Part shown: positions 54,660 to 64,000 of the stretch, in pieces
Position numbering within the stretch: the stretch's first letter is position 1
Layout of the letters: each line of letters starts with the position of its first letter
Assembly: GCF_932274485.2 (NCBI RefSeq)
Contig: NC_065887.2
Coordinates: forward strand, 43,605,201-43,669,200
DNA length: 64,000 nucleotides
Source of the DNA: Patella vulgata
Taxonomy: Eukaryota > Mollusca > Gastropoda > Patellidae
Direction of reading: 5' to 3'
Notes under the pieces: model-generated
Databases searched by the model: none
Seen by the model: only the letters and a program-made list of their open reading frames with translations
What the model was told of the DNA's origin: nothing
Made by a program: the position numbers and the translations under genes

Positions 54660-54850
54660 TTTATAAGCCAACCCGTTCAGACGGCTAAGATGAACCAGTT
54701 TAAAATAAAAAGCCTTCTCGAAGACAGGTCGGGGCATGGTTTTTTAAACGGGTTTATTTGCCCCACATTTGCATTCAGACGCTCAAGTTAAACTGGTTTA
54801 ACGATCCCCAGGGTTTTTAAACCAGTTCAACTTAAGCGTCTGAACGGGCT
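54660..54850. mobile_element. MITE-like element with nested hairpin
   Basis: The outer ends 'cccgttcagacggctaag' (near 54677) and 'taagcgtctgaacggg' (near 54844) are inverted. Inside, 54775-54845 folds into a hairpin with about 25-bp arms (cagacgctcaagttaaactg / cagttcaacttaagcgtctg). 'aaaccagtttaa'-type words also litter 54377-54540, suggesting a second, decayed copy to the left. Confidence 0.68.
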
Positions 54851-55124
54851 ATTAAATACTAATTCTTAAATAAGTTGGCATCCAAAATAAGGCATATTTC
54901 TTTTTACAGTAAGTGACATTGTTGAAAGAATATTGACAAAATCTGGGGTTTAAACCGTTACAGTTAAAATACATATTCAACAACTGGTATGACTGAAGGC
55001 TGACAATATATTATGCACAATTTTCATAGTAATAAATTTACATTACAAAGTGCATGACTTCAATCATTTCTTACAATGCATCAGTTATTGTTGAAAGATG
55101 ACCGAAAAAAATATTTCCTCATAG

Positions 55125-55365
55125 AGAGATAGAGAAAGAGAGAGAGAGAGAGAGGGTTTAAGGTCCACTTGACACAAACTAGGTCATTTCGGGATTAACA
55201 CATGGCTCAATTTTATTTCAATAATTCACTTGCGGGTAGGGGTCTTTAGCAGTGGGAGGAAACCTGACAGGCCACCCTACTCCTTGTCACATACAACCGG
55301 GGATTCAAAACCACGCCAGTTGACTCAATGACAGACCATTCGGCCATCCAACCCCCTTTTCCTCA
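55125..55365 (-). repeat. SINE-A copy with GA tail
   Basis: (GA)n, 'gggtttaaggtccacttgac', 'gtaggggtctttagcagtgg' and 'ggggattcaaaaccacgcca', with head 'ccattcggccatccaaccc'. A short internal deletion removes the 'ggaggacccgg' block. Confidence 0.88.
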
Positions 55366-55736
55366 CAGAGACAAAGAGGTAAAGGTGATAACTGTATATT
55401 ATAACAAGATCAGAGATTTATCAACACCTGTGATCAATAGAAATCAATGTAATACCCAGAGTTCGATTTCATTGATTCTGATTATTTTTTGACCTACATC
55501 TGTTTTTTTAAATAAAAGTATATTTGATTGAGTTATTGAGTATGATTTGAAACTCTATATTCTGAGGGGTCGGGGGGGGGGGGGGCACATTTTCAGATTT
55601 CTGTATCTATTTTTGCTTGAATATCCAAAGATAGGTTGCCAGCCACCAAAACATGCTAAGTCGTCCGGGCAGTCATGAAAACATTTACAACATGGGATTA
55701 AATGGGATTAAAAGTTGACAGTCTAACAAGTATTTA

Positions 55737-56048
55737 TCAGAAATCATTAGAATTTGTTTGGCTTCTTGTTCTGCCCTATGCTAATTTTTAGCGTACAAAT
55801 TTAACTTTAGCCTCCACAAGATCTTTCAAAGTGATCAAGGGCCATAGCTCTGGCAGTAATTATCGGAAATCGTTGAAAATCAATAGGTTTCTTTGTCTCA
55901 TGACGTTAAACACTGTGTATAAAATTAAAGTCAATCATATATTAACTTTAGCCTCTTAAGAGTCTAGAGCAATTCTGGATGCCGTTGGTACCAACCGCCG
56001 GACATACTTGGACAACGTCTGTACAATCAATTTCAATGTGGCAGTATA
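55737..56048. repeat. Dispersed repeat E copy
   Basis: 'gatcaagggccatagctctgg', 'cagtaattatcggaaatcgt' and 'ttcaatgtggcagtataaaa' match 46671-46915. Confidence 0.82.
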
Positions 56049-56119
56049 AAAAATGACTTTCACAGGTTTTTTTTTAAAGGATATGAATATTGATTATATT
56101 AGTGACATAGATTGTTATA

Positions 56120-56215
56120 GATTGCTACCCGAATTTCTGTGACTGTCTTGCCCAAATTTGTGTGAATGTCTTGCAATAATTTCTGTGACTGTCTTGCCCG
56201 AATTTTAAACCACTC
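56120..56215. repeat. About 30-bp tandem repeat, 3 copies
   Basis: 'tttctgtgactgtcttgccc' repeats three times with a spacer 'aatttgtg'. Confidence 0.82.
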
Positions 56216-56854
56216 AAATAGTAAGGGTGACAGAAGTAATTTGAAAGAGTAAACTTACTTGGAAGTTTTATTTGAATTGGCTGAATATCAGAGACACTGA
56301 TTAACCTCTTCTATCCACTTTTATATATGTTCTTATTTATTCCTTAATATTTGAATGTATCCTATTCAATTTCTAAAATTCAAAATCTTTCCTTCAACCA
56401 GAAATTCACAATATTTTTGTTAACCTGCTGTTGGCTGGCAGACGGCATTCACTTAAACTATTTTATATATATATATATATATTTTTTTTGTGGAAATGGT
56501 TTGGGTAGTCTCTAATCACCAGAACTTGATTAGTGAAACTATTTAGTCTCCAATATCCAGATCTGAACTATCTAGCACATTTTTACAATTACATGTGTAG
56601 TTATCAGCAGAACTTGACAACAAAGTCTACCTGTAGTCAGTGTAAACCAGTAGAATATACCTACTTATATTATCAGTATGAGATCATGTCATAATGTTCC
56701 ACACTTGATAATCAAGTTGATCTATGAGTAGACTGGTTCTACCAGTATCCTATGGTAGGAGATCAAGTTTCAGATGTGTATGTTATCTCGATCAAGAGAG
56801 ATTCCAAGCAGCTAGGAATATAACCAGTTATTATTTTACTAACATTAAATAATA
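56216..56854. other. Stretch without recognised features
   Basis: AT-rich with a (TA)n run at about 56464-56482. Confidence 0.45.
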
Positions 56855-57597
56855 TCTTTACAGGTGATATTGTCAAAATATATGGGCTCAGTATGCCGAT
56901 GATACTCTATTATATACATACTTTTACATCTATTTGTCCTTCTTCTTTCAATTTATCAAATTGCAACTTGAGAGCTGTATTAGTGAAATTAGAAAATTTA
57001 TCTCAAAGAACTTTCTAAAATTGAATGATGATAAAACCAAATATTTGTTATTTGGCTCAAGGCATCAGTTAAGTAAATCTGTACATGATAAACCCCCTGT
57101 TGTAATTGGTAATTGTGATATATTTTCAGGAGAGAGGTGCATGTATATAGGCCTAGCATGTTTCTCAATCCTTTTCTGAGAATAAAATATTGTTTATAAA
57201 AAAATAAATATATATTTTCATCTTATTCTGCCCGTTTAAATAATTTAGCTACTGTTTACCTCTCAGATCTTTTAGAACTTTATACACCTGGTCGGACATT
57301 ACGTTCATCTGATAAACTACTTTTAAAGCCAAAAAGTGTTGAACTAGTCTCCTCTGGTCAGTGCTCTTAGTTTTCAAGCACCTGTTTTATGGAATAATCT
57401 ACCATTTAGTTTAAGATGTTGTACATCTCTATATTCTTTTAAAATACACCTTAAAACACATTTATTTAATCAGACTTTTAACTGACTCTATATACAATTG
57501 CATTTTTTTTTTCATATGATTACATCATTGTCACTTTGTAAAGTGACCCTGAACATGTTATATGAAAGGGTACACTATAAATATGCTGCAATAATAA
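56855..57597 (+). mobile_element. CR1/L2-like LINE, 5'-truncated reverse transcriptase end
   Basis: QYADDTLLYTYF (56889 on) is the catalytic YADD box of a non-LTR reverse transcriptase. The same frame continues LQLESCISEIRKFISKNFLK then LNDDKTKYLLFGSRHQL, the thumb region typical of CR1/L2 elements (NFLKLNDxKTEFLLFGS). After about 57180 the frame is broken, but 'TPGRTLRSSDKLLLKP' and later words match the C-terminal LINE end. The 3' end is 'gaacatgttatatgaaaggg' plus (AAT)n, shared with 5229-5390. A dead fragment. Confidence 0.85.
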
Positions 57598-57604
57598 TAA
57601 TATT

Positions 57605-57745
57605 ATTTTTATTCCACAACATTGAATTATATTATACTTATTCCATAACATGGAATATTATATTCATTTCACAACATGGAATATTATATTTAATTCATAG
57701 CATGGAATATACTTATTTCACAGCACATAATATTTTATTCATTCT
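57605..57745. repeat. About 30-bp tandem repeat next to the LINE tail
   Basis: 'ttccacaacatggaatatta' and 'tattcattt' repeat about five times. The centre is palindromic (TTCCA..TGGAA). Confidence 0.82.
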
Positions 57746-57954
57746 ACAGAATCCGGAACTTGTATCTAGGGGCCAACGACCAATATATAAAGGTTCTATT
57801 TTTAATTATACATTGAACATCTGATACCACTTTCCATCAGTGATGTCATCAGTGATGTCAATCCTGATTTGTTGTTCAACCAACCAAACAAACAAGGTCC
57901 AAGATAAAATGGACTAACCACAATATACTGGTCACTTTTGAGACTAACATATAG

Positions 57955-58195
57955 TGCTTTTTATGTGTGCAATGCGAGGAAAATAATTATGTGCAAACAC
58001 TATTTTGAGTTCCAACTGTCAAAGGATTTTTTATGTGCACGCCAATATATACACAAGTTAACCATGCCTTTTCATCCCATCCGGTCAGCTAGGCACACTT
58101 TCATTCTTGACAAGTGAGAACTGGACATAAAAACCTTCATGTAAAAGTTTCTTCTCAACCTACAGGCATCTAGTCAAGCGGCTGATGCGATTCAC
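57955..58195 (-). repeat. SINE-B-like copy, diverged
   Basis: 'ttttttatgtgcacgccaat', 'atatacacaagttaaccatg' and 'cttttcatcccatccgg' are SINE-B body blocks. The ends are unclear. Confidence 0.6.
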
Positions 58196-58271
58196 ATCAC
58201 CACTGTACCCATCTCATCTCACCCCACCCCAGTTTAAAAATATCAAAGCAGACTTACATTTTGCGGATACT

Positions 58272-58660
58272 TTAAAGATACATTAAAGGAGATTCGATAA
58301 CGAGTTGGCAGTTCTCACTATAATAGTTAAAAACTAGATAATCTAAAGGCAATTTGGTGAAAATTTCATTCAAATTGATCCACTATGAACCGAGAACTAA
58401 GCGATTGAAATTTTCGCCTAGCCTCGATCATCATTACTAAAGTCAGTACGATAAACAGCATAGTCTTGATAATCCATTTAATCGTTAAATCGTGAAGGAA
58501 AGTTATGCAGTAAATCGACTCATAATCCACTAAAGATCACAGGCTAGCGATGCCATCTAGAGATGATTATGGTCTTGTTTTGTTAATTAATGTCTAATTA
58601 ATAATTTATATAACATTTCAGGCCTAAAGAAAGACCTGGAATAGACAGATTATGTTTAAA
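58272..58660 (+). mobile_element. TTAA-ended MITE copy
   Basis: Starts 'ttaaagatacattaaaggag'; 'gattcgataacgagttggca', 'gaaccgagaactaagcgatt' and 'taatgtctaattaataattt' match 35614-36021 closely. Confidence 0.85.
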
Positions 58661-59053
58661 TTATTGAATGTAAACCTAATCTAACAACAGGGGTACCATA
58701 CTCTAAACATAATTTTACTTACGGTATATAAAAACAGCGTTAATAAAATCTCAGTTTAATAAATAGAATCTACTTTATAACAGAATAATAACAAACTTGT
58801 TTTTTTAAAACGTTTAACTTCATAAGAAAAGTTTGTTGAGAAGTTTGACTCCGTAGAAAACATTGAGTAAATTGGTTTTAAGATTATATAAGGCTTCAAC
58901 AGAAAAATATTTTGTTTCATGTTCTGAAACTCTACATTTAAATTTAGGTCAGACAAATTAACACCTAACTTTTCAAAACAAAGGTTAAATATAAAGTTTA
59001 GGATCCTGATAATACTTCTGTAAAAAAATCATTCAAATTGAACAACCTTAACG

Positions 59054-59440
59054 TAAAGATACATTAGTTAAGAGTTTAATAAAGAGTTGGTCATTCTTGC
59101 TATAATAATTCAAAAATAGAAGATAAAAAAAGAAAATATTGAAAATTTCATTCAAAATTACTTCACTCTCAGCCAAGTTATCATTGTTTGTAGTTTTGAC
59201 AAGATGTGTGCACAATGGTAACCAGGACACTTAGATAAAATCTGGACTTAGCCTCGCTTTCCCATTTTTAAATGGCGAAGCGTTTTAATCTAGTTAAATT
59301 CTCGAGTATCAGATGCCATCGAGAGTCGATTATGGTCTTGTTTTGTTAATAAATGTCTAATTTATAGTTTAGAAAACATTTCAGGCCTAAAGAAAGACGT
59401 GCAATAGGCAGATTGAGATATACATGTAGTGTATGTTTAA
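59054..59440 (+). mobile_element. TTAA-type MITE copy
   Basis: 'taaagatacattagttaag', 'cttgctataataattcaaaa', 'agatgccatcgagagtcgat' and 'aggcctaaagaaagacgtgc' align with 23475-23885. Confidence 0.8.
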
Positions 59441-59522
59441 GTTACCACCATATAAAGAAAGACGTGCAATAGGCAGATTGAGATATACATGTAGTGTATG
59501 TTTAAGTTACCACCATATAAAG
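59390..59522. repeat. Direct duplication of about 66 bp at a MITE end
   Basis: 'aaagaaagacgtgcaatagg' through 'gtttaagttaccaccatata' occurs twice in a row without a mismatch, so the duplication is recent. It copies one MITE end and its flank. Confidence 0.92.
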
Positions 59523-59699
59523 GTTGTATTGGTTTCTGTTTATATTTTATGTATTAGATAATTCAAGTCAACTCATTCAACACAGGACCTCGGTTTTCCA
59601 ACCCATCCGAAGGACTATATGAGTAAGGGGGAATCATGCCAGAAAATCCAGATAAACACTAGAATCAAACAGCAAGCCAACGTCTTACTCACAGAGCCA

Positions 59700-59940
59700 C
59701 AGCAGCTCCCACTAACATATGGATCAAATTTAATTTCAATAATTCGCTTGCACGTAGGGGTCTTTAGCAGTGGGAGGAAACCGGAGGGCCCAGAGAAAAT
59801 CCACGAGGTTTAACAGGCAACCCTACTCCTTGTCACGTACAACCGTGGAATCGAATCAAAACCACACCAGTTGACTCAATAACAGACCTTATAATGCAAC
59901 GCACACCAAGCTAACCATTCGGCCATCCAACCCCCCTATG
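59700..59940 (-). repeat. SINE-A copy
   Basis: 'cacgtaggggtctttagcag', 'gtgggaggaaaccggaggg' and head 'ctaaccattcggccatccaa' are present. The GA tail is missing. Confidence 0.87.
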
Positions 59941-60590
59941 ACATTTGACACATAAATATGAACGATTGGATGACAACCTTTGTTCACTAAAACCTTAACA
60001 ACAGTTTACAAAGCAGGCGAAAAAAACAAAACAATGGCAAATAATTTTCTAAGTTTGGCCTATCAAACTTAGCAATCAAACACATGAAACACCACGCAAA
60101 ATCTAAAGGCTTCCCACAATTCCTTTAATACCCAGTTAAACAATCACAGAGGATGAGTAGAAAAAAAGTCTTGCGTGTTATTTCCGTATAAAGAACAATG
60201 TGTCTTCTGTTTTAGCCTGGCGTAACATATATACCTCCAAATATTGAAACATCTGACATCCTTCAACAAAATACACAAATTTTACACATTCTCTGTAACT
60301 TAAAACAATTTTCCATACTTTTTTTTAAAAAAAAAAAACAACCATAAAACAATTGTCTTTTGTGAAAAGTTTTCAGATGTGGATTTGAATATTTGAAATT
60401 CTTGTGACCCAAATAGTTTCAGCTTCAAACTGTAGTAATTAGCAAATATCTATAGCAGATAAACAAATTGTGGTTTTTCCTATAAATTCATGATTTCTAC
60501 AATAATTCATGGATTGCAATAAATCTGTATTCTTTGTCAATTTTGGTCATAAACAAACACATAAATAAATGAATTTTAATTCACATTTTC
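59941..60590. other. Stretch without recognised features
   Basis: AT-rich. Nothing recognised. Confidence 0.45.
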
Positions 60591-60599
60591 AATAACAAG

Positions 60600-60945
60600 C
60601 GATTGCTATGCAAGATACGCCCAACATTGTGCAATAGATTTGTTGGGCAATTTCGTTCTGATTTTTACAAATTCAAACTCCAACCATCATTATTGTGTAA
60701 CGGTGATATTTTTTAATGGTTTTTAAATTAAGATAAAAATTGTGACCTCTAAAGGGTCCACAAGCTAAAAAAAGCAATGTTTCAAACAATCAGGGGCTAT
60801 AATTCAATATAATCCAGGAAGTTACGTTCCGAAATGCGCAATTATCAAAAGGATGCAAGACCTTTGGGTTATAAACATGTAATTTATGTTTCATCAAAAT
60901 CAGATCAAAATTGTGGCCTCTAAAGGGTTCACCATATTCCTGAAA
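60600..60945. repeat. Dispersed repeat D copy
   Basis: Starts 'gctatgcaagatacgcccaa', with 'caatcaggggctataattca', 'atccaggaagttacgttccg' and 'attgtggcctctaaagggtt'. Confidence 0.8.
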
Positions 60946-61184
60946 CAATGGCCCGAGAAATTCCTCTATAGCCATTGCTGTATTGAGAAAGAAAACTTGA
61001 GTTTTTGATGGAGCGTGTCCATTCTCATCGTTCTATCAAATCTGTCTGTCGCTGAAACTCGCTATTGGAACGAAAATTCTTTGACTTAAATCTCTGGTAT
61101 GAATTCTATAAACGTGTGTACTGTACATGTATATATTTGTACCGATTATTACTGCCTACCTTTAAATTTTCTCCGGCGTGGTTC

Positions 61185-61440
61185 TCCCTTGTCAGTGATG
61201 CAGGACGGAGGGGCTGACAAGGAAAGCTGTCTAGTCGTTCGGATGGGACGAAAAACCGAGGTCCTGTGTACACATTGGCGTGCACGTAAAAGATCCCTTG
61301 TTAGTTGGAATTCGATATAAGAGTAGGCCGTAGTGCCGCTGTCCGGGCAAAATTTCCCTCATAGCACACTGTATGGCATATGCTCCAGGTTAGGAGCAGA
61401 ACAGTAGGATGTTAAACTCCATTTCATTTCATTTCATTTC
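61185..61440 (+). repeat. SINE-B copy, plus orientation, well preserved body
   Basis: 'gctgtctagtcgttcggatg', 'gtgtacacattggcgtgcac', 'gtaaaagatcccttgttag', 'gtagtgccgctgtccgggca' and 'agcagaacagtaggatgtta', with a CATTTCATTTCATTTC tail. Confidence 0.9.
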
Positions 61441-61449
61441 TTTAAATTT

Positions 61450-62000
61450 TAGATAATATTTATCCATTTTTGTAAAGAAAATCCATGAATTATTTATTTT
61501 GTCAAAAAAGCACATGTCGTATTTCTATCCAGTTTGTTGAAACACAATACTTAACATGGCAGCCTTTTTCTTTGATCTGCTGTGTGGTCCAAGAGATGAT
61601 AAAAAAATTCCAATGGGCAAGGCGATTATCCAATGTTTACATTGTAGCCTCGTTTATCACACAATTAGTTTCTCTGCAATATCCTGTTATGTACTGGTTA
61701 ATTGAGCGCAATACATTTTGGGTGTTCTGGCGTAATGTAGCCACGTTTGTCACCAGACACTTTACGGTAACATATTTAGAGCTCTGGTTAATTCTGATTG
61801 ATTTTGTCACATAGTAATTTACTGGTTGTTGATCAAACTGTTAACCAGTCATAGTGTGGGACAGAAATTTGCACCGAGTATGGCAGTGATTGAGTGCCAA
61901 TGAGTGGGATTAGGTCTAAGCAAACGAAACACTGCGAGGAGGCCCAGATTCACCATATTTTTACATACACCATATTTTGACACTATTTGAACTCAACTGA
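61450..62000. other. Stretch without recognised genes
   Basis: A forward open frame at 61485-61814 has no recognised family, no clear start context and no splice support. Confidence 0.45.
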
Positions 62001-62029
62001 CAATACGGTATAACAGTGATATATTCGAG

Positions 62030-62410
62030 GTTTTTTTTAAAATCGGATAATAATTATGACGTCTAGAGGGACCACAAGCTAAAAACACGATTTTTTGTAC
62101 AATCAGGGGCCATAATTCAGGAAGTTACGATCCGATATGCGCGAATATCAAACAGAACCAAGATCTTTGGGTTATAAAGATGTATTTCAATTTTCATCAA
62201 AATTAGAAGAAAATTGTGACCTCTAGAGTGTCCACAAGCTAAAGACGTGATTTGTCGTACAATCAGGGGCCAAAGTTATGGTCCGATACATGCCAATATC
62301 GAAAGGAGCAGAGATCTTTGGGAGACAGATCTATATTTCAAGTTTTGTCAAAATTGGATAAAAATTGTGACTGATAAAATGTCCACAAACAAACTGTGGA
62401 CAGACAGGGG
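62030..62410. repeat. Dispersed repeat D, two units
   Basis: 'ttttgtacaatcaggggcca' and 'gtcgtacaatcaggggccaa' start successive units. 'gaccaagatctttgggtta'-type and 'gtccacaaacaaactgtgga' blocks follow. Confidence 0.82.
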
Positions 62411-62414
62411 CGAC

Positions 62415-62706
62415 CGCATAACTCCATCCATCCAACCTTCCATAGGAATTCATTCATCAATCAATCAATCCAACCTTCCATAGGAATTCATTCATCAATC
62501 AATCTATCAATCCATCCATCCATTAGGAATTCATTCATCAATCAATCAATCCTTCCTTCCATTAGGAATTCATTCTTTCATCCATCCATCCTTCCATTAG
62601 GAATTCATTCATCAATCCATCCATCCATTAGGAATTCATTCATCAGTCCATCAATCAATCCATCCTTTTATTAGGAATTCATTCATCAGTCCATCCATCC
62701 ATCCAT
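62415..62706. repeat. 36-40 bp minisatellite with (ATCC)n words
   Basis: 'ttaggaattcattcatcaat' with 'caatccatccatcc' repeats about eight times. It directly follows repeat D, whose 3' end often runs into simple sequence. Confidence 0.92.
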
Positions 62707-63410
62707 GCTCAGTAGATTTTGTACACCAATCACTGTGTATCAATAGTTATGTATGTTTGTTTCATCTATAGTCTTTTTCTATTCATAAATGGTATATACA
62801 AATAACCATGTAAGTTCTATTCTATACTCTAACAGACATGAATTCAAAAACTACAAAATATTAAGATCAAATGTTGCTGGGTATTTTTTATAGTTACTAA
62901 TTCATTACCAAATCTACAACAAACCTTCGATTGAAAAACAAACCGTGGTGATATCAATGACTAAAGAACTGACAAGATTCAGCTAAGCACTTAAAACAAA
63001 CATTCCAACCTGGATATCAATGACTAGTAAGTAGACTAGATCAACTGAGCACTCTGATTATCGTATTACATAACCAAATACATCTGGTCAACATGTGACT
63101 TAATACAGCCGCAAACAAAAGACGATAATAGACAAACGAAAACAAAGATGTGCTCGTGATGTTCTCAATCTAACAGAAAAAAAAATAACTAAAATACAAC
63201 CAAATATAAAAACTTCTGGTTACCATGGTAAAGTGAGGCAGGTATATTGTATTACATTATAGTATTGCCAACATTATTTCATGTAAACATCAAGGCAGTC
63301 TGTATGTCACTATTTATACCATGCCAAGATTAGTACATCATATACTGTATATCTAATAAACTCAAGACTGTCACATATTAACTTCTTACCAAACAATATG
63401 GTACATTCAA
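62707..63410. other. Stretch without recognised features
   Basis: AT-rich. Nothing recognised. Confidence 0.45.
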
Positions 63411-63414
63411 CCAA

Positions 63415-63505
63415 AGAGAGAGAAAGAGAGAGGGGTAACATCCACTCGACACAAACTAGGTAATTTTGGGCCTAACATATGGTTCAATTTTATGTCAATA
63501 ATTCG
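63415..63505 (-). repeat. Truncated SINE-A copy
   Basis: (GA)n, 'cactcgacacaaactaggta' and 'tttatgtcaataattcgcat', after which a tandem array replaces the rest. Confidence 0.8.
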
Positions 63506-63682
63506 CATGTACCAGTGTATAATGATGTATCACATCATGTCCCAGTGTATAATGATGTATCTCATCATGTACCAGTGTATAATGATGTAACCCATCATGT
63601 ACCAGTGTATAATGATGTAACCCATCAATTACCAGTGTATAATGATGTAACCCATCAATTACCAGTGTATAATGATGTAACA
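63506..63682. repeat. 30-bp minisatellite, 6 copies
   Basis: 'taccagtgtataatgatgta' and 'acccatcatg' repeat six times with few changes. The period is divisible by three, so open frames on both strands are by-products. Confidence 0.94.
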
Positions 63683-63689
63683 GGGATTG

Positions 63690-64000
63690 CCACGAGACCC
63701 TAGCAGTTGCTCGCGCTCGCACTGTGCAAGCGGTTCGTTGCTCGTGCAAAATTTTAAGAAAAACCTGTAAAAATAATCAAAATATTGACAAGTTTATTAC
63801 CGAAACTAACCCAACAATGTCAATAACGTCATAAATTCGCCTGTCAAACTGAGATTCACCCAGCTGCAAGCGGCATTTCCTCCTTAAATTTGATTGGCTA
63901 ATGAAGTTACTCGCCACTCGTGTTACTAAAAATACACTTGAGACCTGAACGTCATGACTGGTTTTCCTACGAACACCAGTAACAAACGCGTGATAATCGA
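63690..64000. other. CpG-richer end segment of unknown nature
   Basis: Contains 'gttgctcgcgctcgcactg', 'ttgctcgtgcaaaa' and 'aataacgtcataaattcgcc', richer in CpG than nearby intergenic sequence. It could be a promoter, a young repeat or the edge of an element. The window ends before this can be told. Confidence 0.3.

Noticed and set aside
61485-61814. Forward 109-codon frame
   Set aside because: Hydrophobic, Trp/Phe-rich, no known domain. Likely chance in AT-rich DNA.
1-64000. Search for retrovirus-like, LTR or capsid-bearing elements and for toxin genes
   Set aside because: No paired long terminal repeats, capsid, envelope or integrase-like frames were seen. The only reverse transcriptase trace is the LINE fragment at 56855-57597.
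1-64000. Search for canonical tRNA or rRNA genes
   Set aside because: Box A/B-like words occur only as heads of the SINE families, without a full cloverleaf of a working tRNA.

Overview
The window reads as one long intron-rich gene with its introns, from a non-model invertebrate, most probably a marine mollusc. It is AT-rich and carries tRNA-derived SINEs, the '...gggccataatcc...' dispersed repeat, mariner/Tc1 transposons and many minisatellites, a mix I associate with limpet, snail and bivalve genomes. The taxon is an inference. Nothing looks bacterial or viral, and I saw no LTR or capsid-bearing element.

The only host gene I can support lies on the minus strand, from at least 24273 down to 128, and runs off the left end. 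Twelve exons join with GT/AG borders and matching phases, and a thirteenth micro-exon is possible. Together they encode a split PDZ domain, a long disordered Ser/Arg-rich linker and a PH domain, in the order and wording of ARHGAP21/ARHGAP23 (Rho GTPase-activating proteins 21/23). The catalytic RhoGAP domain should lie beyond coordinate 1. A candidate ATG-bearing first coding exon sits at 50469-50516. A second candidate start, a CpG-rich promoter-like segment with an ATG and a good donor, lies inside the gene at about 15546-15800 and would give a PDZ-less transcript.

Layout: 1-3300, PH exons, exon 9 and two minisatellites. 3376-4669, a 1.3 kb inverted-repeat transposon. 5229-8157, middle exons plus a LINE tail and MITEs. 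8220-9017, a foldback element. 9154-10753, the large linker exon. 11391-13708, a deleted mariner abutted by a Tc1 copy with a nonsense codon. 14654-18067, exons 4 to 2 and the internal promoter candidate. 18740-24070, repeats, satellites and a MITE carrying a SINE with target duplications. 24127-24273, the first certain exon. 24274-64000, no certain gene but a dense repeat landscape: a second, intact Tc1 copy inside a TATA-rich satellite (29729-31255), another mariner with a nested repeat (33896-34768), a CR1/L2-like LINE fragment (56855-57597), over a dozen GAGA-tailed SINEs almost all in one orientation, TTAA-ended MITEs, hairpins and about twenty unrelated minisatellites.

Points most worth a second look: a 51-bp tandem duplication that copies a splice acceptor in frame; the internal promoter candidate; a hammerhead-like RNA hairpin shared by two dispersed copies with a compensatory base-pair change; a SINE whose tail touches the splice acceptor of the PDZ exon; and two nearly identical Tc1 copies of equal length, one of them intact.
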